Of a DNA stretch of 64,000 bases, positions 57,623-64,000 are shown in pieces; the first letter of the stretch is position 1, and every line of letters starts with the position of its first letter. The DNA is from Eledone cirrhosa (taxonomy: Eukaryota > Mollusca > Cephalopoda > Octopoda > Eledonidae), in contig OZ024747.1 of NCBI GenBank assembly GCA_964016885.1, forward strand, positions 49,577,447-49,641,446. The letters are read 5' to 3'. Made by a program: the position numbers and the translations under genes. Under the pieces are notes generated by a model. It was not told the DNA's origin, ran no database searches, and saw only the letters and a program-made list of their open reading frames with translations.

Positions 57623-57809
57623 TTATAATTGTTTCTACTTTAGGCACAAGGCCAGCAATTACCCAGTGCATTACTGGTAGTTTATTTTATCGACCCCGTA
57701 AGGATGAAAAGTCAACCTCGGCGGGATTTGAACTCAGATCGTAAAGGGACGTAACTATGCTGGAAAGCATGGCGTCCGACCCTCTACCGATACTGCCAAT
57801 CCACCGCCC
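57623..57809 (+). mobile_element. tRNA-type SINE with 16-bp target duplication
   Basis: A complete SINE from AATTGTTTCTACTTTAGGC to CCAATCCACCGCCC. TATACAGTTATATATA flanks it at 57,607-57,622 and 57,810-57,825. It is nearly identical to the copy at 43,361, so it is probably a recent insertion. Confidence 0.9.
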
Positions 57810-57834
57810 TATACAGTTATATATACATAATATA

Positions 57835-57920
57835 CAGTGGAGAGATGCTGTGCTGAATAAGACCTGTCCTACCCTTGCAAGCAGGGAAAAGCGGACGTAA
57901 AATGATGATGATGATGATAT
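57835..57920 (+). mobile_element. SINE 3' end
   Basis: GGAGAGATGCTGTGCTGAAT, CCCTTGCAAGCAGGGAAAAG and AAAATGATGATGATGATGAT form the end of the CATCATC-type SINE. Confidence 0.75.
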
Positions 57921-58611
57921 TCAGTAAAACTGGAGTAGCATTGAGTGCTTATGTTTGTGCCACTTCAATGTATTAAGTCAGGAAGGGAAAAGCCAGTGTC
58001 CATGATTCTTTTGAGAGTCTCCAAGACTATAGGAGAAGAAGCTAATCTTTAGACCAGAGATCTTGCTAAAATGCTTACAACAGAGTAGATGGACTTTGCT
58101 AAAAGCACCTAAGGACGAAATGGTGGTGTTAAACCAAGCAATAGATTAAATCTACCACCCAAGTAAGTCACAGTAGGATTTCAACTCAGAACAAATACCT
58201 GCAAGGTATCCATTCTGACATTCCCAAGATTCTGCCAATTTACTGCACTGGGTTGCTCAGAACACAAGTAGCTGGAATAAATCGCAGAGAGTATTTCACC
58301 TGACACTTTAACACTACTGCCAATTCACTGCCACAGGAAAAAATGGTGAGATGAGATCTCACAATACTGGACCCCACAAACAGTAATATGTTATACATCA
58401 TGCTCATACAACCCATGTCAGCATATATATATATATACCCATAACTCCAGGGAGTTATAGAGCCGTTGTAGTGACATATGGCATTTGAGTCCATTCTTCC
58501 CCAATATAAAAGGAGAAATAGAGGAAGTGAAAAAGAGAGATCAAAGAATTTACTTCTTTTTTTTTTTATTCGAAAGGATCTGAACTGCATAGAAAACCAA
58601 AGCCATATTTT
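57921..58611. other. Spacer with SINE relics
   Basis: 58,160-58,260 holds an old tRNA-type SINE fragment (GGATTTCAACTCAGAAC). No gene was seen. The 162-codon minus ORF at 58,240-58,728 spans SINE relics and spacer and has no recognisable domain. Confidence 0.45.
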
Positions 58612-58672
58612 GGCTTCGTTTCTACAGTTTGATGCCCTTCCTAACACCAACCACTTTACAGAGTGCTTTACT
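58612..58672 (-). mobile_element. SINE fragment, minus orientation
   Basis: TTTGATGCCCTTCCTAACAC and CAACCACTTTACAGAGTG, followed by (CTA)n and (AAT)n microsatellites. Confidence 0.65.
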
Positions 58673-58707
58673 ACTACTACTACTAATAATAATAATAATG
58701 GTTTCTG

Positions 58708-58830
58708 ATTTAGGCACAACACAAACAATTTTGGGATAAAGTCAATTAAATCAACCCCAGTATGGTACTGACTGGTACTTTATTTTATCAACCCCATAAG
58801 GATGAAAGACAAAGTTAACCACAACAAGAT
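58708..58830 (+). mobile_element. tRNA-type SINE, old copy
   Basis: GTTTCTGATTTAGGCACAA, ACTGGTACTTTATTTTATCA and CCATAAGGATGAAAGACAAA are clearly related to the copy at 43,361 but diverged, with an insertion in the middle. Confidence 0.75.
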
Positions 58831-59429
58831 CATAATAAATGAGATGTGAAAAGTAATATAACGTTTTGAATGTTTTAAAAAGTTTCTTCAGTAACTATTT
58901 AAACATTTACACAAAACCTATTAATTTATTTCTATCCACACACTAACATAAATAAGATATGAATATATTTTGTTAATTGAACTGGAAATAAACTCTTGCA
59001 TGAAACTGTTCCCCATTCAATAGCCATGATGCACATTTTCTGAATCTATGCTATCTCTATTTCGTTAGTAGAAGTATACCACTGAGAATCTCTTGGCATT
59101 ACATTATCAAATACACTAGATGTGCAACAATGTGTATGAACAAACCATGTTGAAAAAAAACTGGGTACAAGAGGAGACAGAGTGTGCAAGAGAGATATTT
59201 CGATGTGCATGAACATATGTGGTATTTATATTTCTAGATCCAAGTAGAAGGAAACCACAGAAGTAATAAGACCAAAGATGTGATCAGAAGGAGTGAAAGC
59301 TGATGTTGAGATACTGAACCTGAGAGAGGAGATGACCATGACATACAGTGACACTTTCTCCAGCAACAACTTGGTGAATTGGGTAACAAACAGGTTTCAT
59401 TGCTAAACAAGCTGAAGATTGCAAGTTGT
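58831..59429. other. Spacer without recognised feature
   Basis: This is AT-rich sequence. I see no coding potential, repeat family or RNA gene. Confidence 0.45.
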
Positions 59430-59658
59430 TTAACCCTTTAGCATCCGCATTAATTTTCAAACGCCATGCTTATCTGTTCGCACTATTTTGAGTTAATCAT
59501 ACTCAAGAGGGTTATCAATTTTATTTGTTTGTAATTTTCTTAATTTTCTATGTGCAGGCTTGAAATTTTGTCAGTAGATGTTTAAATATCAATAATTTAC
59601 AATTATATGATTTTACTTGATCTTTTTGGTCAAATTTGACTTTTATGGGCAGGTGAAA

Positions 59659-59889
59659 TTAATTAATAGGGGCATTTGAAGTATCAACCAAGTGCAAATA
59701 CTGGTTTAATTTTAAATACGTTGTTTTCGGCATAATACTTGTTATATAAGGATCACTAAACCATATATCAGTGTTCCAGTAATTCCACAGTCTTGGAAAT
59801 TGTTTTATACCGAACATAATATTTACGGTAAAAAATGCTTGCATTTCCGCAGCATCTGTCAGCCACCAAACAGATCGAGTTTTCCTCAA
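59659..59889 (-). pseudogene. piggyBac transposase, second part (frameshifted, truncated)
   Basis: It reads RKTRSVWWLTDAAEMQAFF, then VNIMFGIKQFPRLWNYWNTD and MPKTTYLKLNQYLHLVD. That is the 'E-M-x-A-F-F ... I-x-x-x-P ... Y-W ... M-x-x-x-x-Y-x-x-L-x-x-x-L-H' series of the piggyBac core before the first catalytic Asp. It ends at NAPIN by a stop codon. The catalytic Asp-containing region and the Cys-rich end are deleted, because the left terminal sequence follows within 230 bp. It cannot encode an active enzyme. Confidence 0.88.
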
Positions 59890-60263
59890 TTTGAAATCTG
59901 TTGTTGGGCATATCGATTAATCTCTTTTGCCACAACTTCGAAGAAAGTTTGAGGTAAAAACAAAAAGAAATAATCCAGTGCTTTAGCATCGGGAGCTAAT
60001 GTGTGCTGTGAACCAGTATTTTGAATAAAATCGACAACATATATTAGTGTGGTATTTTTCAACCACGTTGCTGTAATATTTTCAATGGCGCCCTGGAGAT
60101 CTTCGTTTTCACTTTCAAAACAATCGTCGGATGAAATTTCAGAAATATAAACATCAAATTCATTTGAAGATAAATCCCTAATATTATTGTTTGTTTCGTG
60201 TTTATTCTGAATGCCGTCGTGTGTAAAACCTTCAAAGTCGGTATCGCTACTTTCATAAGCCAT
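59886..60263 (-). pseudogene. piggyBac transposase, N-terminal part
   Basis: It starts with MAYESSDTDFEGFTHDGIQ, an acidic, low-complexity N-terminus (SSDTD, EISSDDCFESENEDL) as is common in piggyBac (PGBD / DDE_Tnp_1_7) transposases. It then reads LDYFFLFLPQTFFEVVAKEI, NRYAQQQ, the conserved beginning of the transposase core. It stops at about 59,886 because of a one-base frame change. The protein continues in the next frame from about 59,889. In an intact element it would cut and paste at TTAA. The start is the first Met after the right terminal region and fits an element-encoded gene reading inward. Confidence 0.85.
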
Positions 60264-60505
60264 GTTGATACAAAAAAAAAATTTGTTGTACTTTCAAAGT
60301 TAAAAAAACACTTGTTTTAATTTGTTTCACTATATTAAGTGTTAATTTTTGCAGTAAGGGCATAATCTCGCAGTAATCTTGAATTGACGAGATTTTGATG
60401 ATGGTTTGTTTATTTTTAGAACGATTTTTTAGTGTGGGTGTTATCGGGCGGTTTGAACAAATGAAGGGGAAATAATTTTGGCCGGTTTGAACACTAAAGG
60501 GTTAA

Positions 60506-60754
60506 GTAACGGAGGTTTCTGATAGGTTTGTCACTGAACCTATAACATTGACACTTCTGGTATTCCTGAACCACCCCTCTACTTGCTGCAGTCAGGATAG
60601 AGTTGCTGGAGTCAGCCCTACATGTTGGAATGGTTATTTCAAAATGTCTCCCTTGTTATTTCCCAGGGTAACACTTTATATATTCTGTCCGGTGGAGTTC
60701 TGCACATTGGAGAGCATTCTCCCACATTGCTCTGGTAGTGATGGCCTGTGCGCT

Positions 60755-60785
<31 letters not shown>

Positions 60786-61052
60786 AATTCGAAGTTTGAA
60801 AGCCACAACAGTGTGAACTGGACGGAAAATAATCAAGTTGTAAGAAACAAGGGGTATTTTTTTACCTTAATTTATTCATATGTCCTGATATTTCGAGATT
60901 AATATCTCTTCTTCAGAGAAATATAAAGGAACTATTCCAGTATCCAATTTGGCTTGCTGTACTATGCTGGCCGGAAGCAGAATGGATGCAGTAAAAACCC
61001 GTTAGATCATTACTCATCAGAGTACTCGATACTTCGGGTAGTACAGTGGGAA
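60506..61052. other. Spacer with (TA)n
   Basis: (TA)n lies at about 60,757-60,782. At 60,890-60,930 a TATTTCGAGATTAATATC / TCTTCTTCAGAGAAATA stretch looks like a retroelement end (Penelope-type), uncertain. No gene was recognised. Confidence 0.4.
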
Positions 61053-61164
61053 ATATGAAAAATTTGGGACCCCGATAGTTGACCTCCTGCTTTTTCAACA
61101 GCTAGATCCGATTCGCTGCTGAAACGGCAGGAGCACAGCCGTCGGGGTCCCAAATTTTTCATAT
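61053..61164. repeat. Foldback element with 23-bp perfect inverted ends
   Basis: 61,053-61,075 (containing GAAAAATTTGGGACCCCGA) is the exact reverse complement of 61,142-61,164. The interior also partly pairs (CTCCTGC with GCAGGAG; AACAG with CTGCTG). It is MITE-like and ends at (TA)n. Confidence 0.88.
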
Positions 61165-61792
61165 ATATATATATATATCCATTCATACACGACACTGTTT
61201 TAGAAAAGAGCCATGCAGCCCATGCAAACACAGAGACAATGAGGATAACTTGATCAATACATCAAATGTCAAAAACAATTAAAACTGAAAGAAAAAGATT
61301 GTAAATCTGATCCTACATCTATATTTTTTTCATCTTTGAAAAGTTAACAAGTAGATTAAAGAAACCTCGTAGAATTATTTTTCTGAAGGAAATTTAATTT
61401 CTTTAACGATTCCTTTCAAAATTGATTCATTATCTTAAATGTCTAATTAGAAAAATTCTTGCGACAGTTCAAATGTTTCTATCTGACAGACTGACTCAAG
61501 TCCAATTCTAAAAATAAAGCTGTTAACATCAACTGGAAGATTCTGATAAATAATTCAGTACAATCATAACACAATTTTAGAAATATTTTATAAAACCAAT
61601 TACAATTAGGAAATTGGTGGAAAAAATAATGAAATAAATTCATTTTATTCTTGACTGAAATCTTGTGGATACTTTTTCTTTTAAAGAAAGATATGGGTAG
61701 GTAGGAATTTCAGAAGGTGGGAGTTCGGGAGAAGAATAATTAGTAAGCATTAAACATTCATATGTATATATAAATATATATACATACATATA
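61165..61792. other. AT-rich spacer
   Basis: No gene, repeat family or RNA was recognised. CCATGCAGCCCATGCAAAC near 61,212 is a trace of a SINE end. Confidence 0.4.
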
Positions 61793-62030
61793 CATCATCA
61801 TCACCGTTTAACATAAATTTTCCACATTGGCATGGATTAGACGAGTTATCCTATAGTGAGCAATGCTAGGTCAGGTGTCCATGTCATGCTCATACAGAAC
61901 TGATTCTGGCTTGATTTTTACAGCTGGATGCCCTTCCTAGCGCCACCCTCATTTACATTGAGTATTGGGTACTTTTTGTTGTGATGCCTACACGACCACT
62001 TTACAGTGTGGGCTGGGTGCTTTTGCCAAA
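61793..62030 (-). mobile_element. SINE or LINE 3' tail, minus orientation
   Basis: CATCATCATCACCGTTTAAC (tail), TTTCCACATTGGCATGGATT, CAGCTGGATGCCCTTCCTAG and GCCTACACGACCACTTTACA match the 3' end of the LINE family in the order found at 40,152. Confidence 0.8.
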
Positions 62031-62052
62031 CATGTCTTACATACATACATAT

Positions 62053-62230
62053 ATATTGTGAAGGTGTGTGGCTGAGTGGTTAGAGAATTGGATTTGCAAG
62101 CGTGAGGTTGTGAGTTCGATACCTGGACCTTGAGCGACACACTTTATTTCACATTGCTCCTACCTGGAGTTGAGACCGAGAGATAGCATTAGCAATTGGA
62201 AAGACCAATGGAAACATTGTTTCCTTGTTC
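62053..62230 (+). mobile_element. tRNA-derived SINE (second type)
   Basis: A box TGGCTGAGTGG (62,069-62,079) and B box GAGTTCGATACC (62,112-62,123) are at tRNA spacing. A non-tRNA body (CACACTTTATTTCACATTGC) follows. It is the same family as 62,811. The pol III promoter looks intact, but the downstream body shows it is a SINE. Confidence 0.8.
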
Positions 62231-62248
62231 CGATTTGATCAACTGTCA

Positions 62249-62279
<31 letters not shown>

Positions 62280-62810
62280 AAATCTGTCCACGCCTTGAAC
62301 CCTGGGTAACACAGAAAGGTCCAATTCCGAGTCACCTCCTTTTCAGCATAAACAAGTTTGTGCGTGGGCGATCCCTCGAGGTGGGAAACAGAAAACGACA
62401 TGTATAAAAAGCCTGTATCATCCCACTTCTAATACACAGTGAGGCTGGAGCCTGCGCCAGAGAATAGCTATGTAAAACATTCACCGCTACTTACAGGCTG
62501 CTGGGGTCTACAGACAACCACAGACCTTTACTCTCTCTCTCTCTCCTGGTCTCAGACTACACCAAAATCATGAAGCACCATCAAAAACACCAACACTTTA
62601 TAGCACTTAATAACCTGTTCTTTGTTAATTTATGAAGTGAAGTGAAGTAAACCTTTTATATCAAAAGTAAACCAGCTATTCGTGTTATTTCATCTAACGA
62701 TAAATACTAACCATCTTCGCTTTATATATACATACATGCATATATACATATATGTATACAGATATATATACATATACATATATGTATACATACATATATA
62801 TATATATATA
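62231..62810. other. Unassigned block with microsatellites
   Basis: 62,285-62,640 has higher GC and no recognisable protein. Short stretches of it may be an unfamiliar repeat. (CT)n lies at 62,530-62,547, and (TA)/(CATA)n at 62,724-62,811. Confidence 0.4.
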
Positions 62811-63130
62811 TGGAGGCACATGGCTTAGTGGTTAGAGCATTAGCCTTGCAATCGAAAGGTTGTGAGTTCAATTCTCCCGGGTGATGTGTTGTTTCCTTGA
62901 GCAAGACACTTTATTTCACATTGCTCCAGTTTACTCAGCTGTAGAAATGAGATGAGAGGGACTGGGGTCCCTATCATTCCACTACAAATTGGTCGTGGAG
63001 GTGCCATGGCAAAAAAGCACCCAGCACTCACTGTAGAAATCACTGGTTATGGGGTCCTTCAACTTCCATATTCTTCTCCTCAAGGTAGGCCTCCTCACAA
63101 TGAGGTCACTAACTACTAGGCTATGTTGGG
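62811..63130 (+). mobile_element. tRNA-derived SINE (second type), longer copy
   Basis: A box TGGCTTAGTGG (62,821-62,831) and B box GAGTTCAATTC (62,864-62,874) are present, followed by CTTTATTTCACATTGCTCC, as in the 62,053 copy. Then comes a longer 3' body (GGGACTGGGGTCCCTATC, GCACCCAGCACTCACTGTAG). Confidence 0.8.
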
Positions 63131-63329
63131 AGGTGCATTCTTCACGGGGGAGGGATTTAGTGTTTACAAGTCACTTTGTCACGTCTTCTAGTAAGGATAT
63201 AATCTAACTGGCTGGCGTGTTCCCCTGATCTATAGGTGATCAAGTGGTTTCCTCGTTTTTTGAAGTTTGTATTACAGATTACTTTCTTTAATTTTTTTAT
63301 TATTTATTCATTATTTGTGTTACAGATAG
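63131..63329. other. Spacer
   Basis: Nothing was recognised except possible decayed codons continuing the LINE endonuclease fragment to the right. Confidence 0.35.
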
Positions 63330-63845
63330 TAAGGTTATTAGCGTCACAGAATTTCTATTTCCAACCCCATAGCCTTCATGGATTCCATCATAGCCATCAC
63401 TATGTTGTCCAACGTGACATTTTAGATCGCCAGCAATAATTAAGTAGTCGTTGTCGGTTATTTGGGAGGTTGTGTGCATTAGCGTCTCATAGAACCTGTC
63501 CTTTATAACGTCAGGTAGCCCAGATTAGGGTGCATAAGCGGATATTATTGTCACAGTAGTTCTATTTAGGACTAGTCTTATTTTAATTATTCTGTCTTTC
63601 ACTCTATTTACGTCAATTACCTTATCTACCCATTGTTTCACCTAACATAATTACTACACCTCCCAGTCTGTTGTCAGAAAAGTTTATAGCATCGTTTTTT
63701 ATCCACGATGAATCTGGCAGACCCACCTCTCCACCTAGTCTCTTGAATACAACAAACATCAACTTCTCTACGTTCAAGCATCTCTACAACCTCATTTGAG
63801 CAACCATTTAATGTGCTTATGTTCATGGTACCAACTCTGAAGATG
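63330..63845 (-). pseudogene. LINE AP-type endonuclease fragment
   Basis: Read on the minus strand from about 63,845 it gives VGTMNISTLNG, CSNEVVEMLERREVDVCCI, QETRWRGGSARFIV, and after frame breaks VTIISAYAP and FYETLMHTTSQI, DNDYLIIAGDLKCHVGQ. These are the Asn, Glu (Q-E-T) and G-D-x-x-x boxes of the apurinic-endonuclease-like domain at the start of RTE/jockey-like LINE proteins. That is the half missing from the element at 35,638. Stops near the middle and at least one frameshift make it dead. The standard GDFN box reads GDLK here. Confidence 0.82.
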
Positions 63846-64000
63846 GGGAGGGTGAGATTGATGGGTTGGAGGGGCAGGGAGGGGTGCGGGAGATGGAATT
63901 ATGTTGGTCATCGGTGTCTGAAATAAAGAGGGATCCTTATATATACACACAAATATATATATACACATATATACATATACATATATATACATATGCACAC
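63846..64000. other. Window edge, TA/CA microsatellite
   Basis: 63,846-63,930 is G-rich sequence upstream of the LINE fragment. From 63,936 to the end it is ATAC/TATA repeats. Confidence 0.6.

Larger units (their letters stand above)
59434..60501 (-). mobile_element. piggyBac transposon, internally deleted
   Basis: The element is 1,068 bp flanked by TTAA (59,430-59,433 and 60,502-60,505), the piggyBac target duplication. The tips are CCCTTTAGCATCC on the left and CCCTTTAGTGTTC (reverse complement of the right end). The minus strand encodes the N-terminal half of a piggyBac transposase in two frames. The right sub-terminal 'ggccggtttgaacactaaaggg' is shared with the MITEs at 34,531 and 39,813, so this is the source family of those MITEs. 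The catalytic half is missing. Confidence 0.92.

Noticed and set aside
58240..58728. 162-codon minus ORF
   Set aside because: It crosses SINE relics, a (TA)n run and microsatellites. It is low-complexity and has no domain.
62053..63130. tRNA genes
   Set aside because: The A and B boxes are present, but no complete cloverleaf with paired acceptor stem is visible, and long SINE bodies follow.
34743..64000. Search for the first coding exon of DCAF15
   Set aside because: No ATG-containing minus-strand exon with a phase-0 donor and plausible N-terminal sequence could be defended. It may lie beyond the window.

Overview
The window looks like animal, most likely cephalopod (octopus-type), nuclear DNA. 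It is AT-rich and intron-rich, with no compact operons. It is littered with two SINE types that I associate with octopus genomes: one with a CATCATCATC / 'gctagcatgggtt' end, and a tRNA-derived one with 'cacaaggccagcaattac ... ttatcgaccccgtaaggatg'. It also carries RTE/jockey-like LINE pieces and piggyBac-type MITEs. The species assignment is inference.

Positions 1-31,120 are one tandem array of about 1,100 units of 23-29 bp. It has two domains. Domain A (1-11,197) has mostly 27/25-bp units of the TATGTATGTCTGTATC type. Domain B (11,198-31,120) has mostly 27/29-bp units of the GAGTGTCTGTGTCTG type. Both share the core CTGTTTACAGT. The array is itself a mosaic of large internal duplications, with offsets of 2,394, about 6,427, 4,296, 4,186, 1,657 and 9,540 bp. 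The very long ORFs read through it are a by-product of a 27-bp period without stop codons.

Two minus-strand coding exons with matching splice phase lie at 34,349-34,467 and 31,216-31,363. They encode a stretch that I recognise as the N-terminal region of DCAF15, a CUL4-DDB1 substrate receptor. The downstream exon's splice donor lies about 95 nt from the edge of the array, and the next exon must lie beyond position 1. The whole 31-kb satellite is therefore inside a DCAF15 intron, and the pre-mRNA (minus strand) reads it as a CA-rich repeat. This is the most interesting relation in the window.

Positions 31,121-64,000 are intronic or intergenic sequence packed with mobile elements. These are: a 2.4-kb 5'-truncated LINE with RT and an embedded PHD-like finger (35,638-38,009); several minus-strand 3' fragments of the same LINE family and a LINE endonuclease fragment at the right edge; a decayed Penelope-like GIY-YIG endonuclease (47,748-48,364); a deleted piggyBac with TTAA target duplications (59,434-60,501) and two MITEs built from its ends; about a dozen SINE copies; and several long hairpins, including a 118-bp perfect palindrome. 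Apart from the DCAF15 exons I see no host gene that I can defend.
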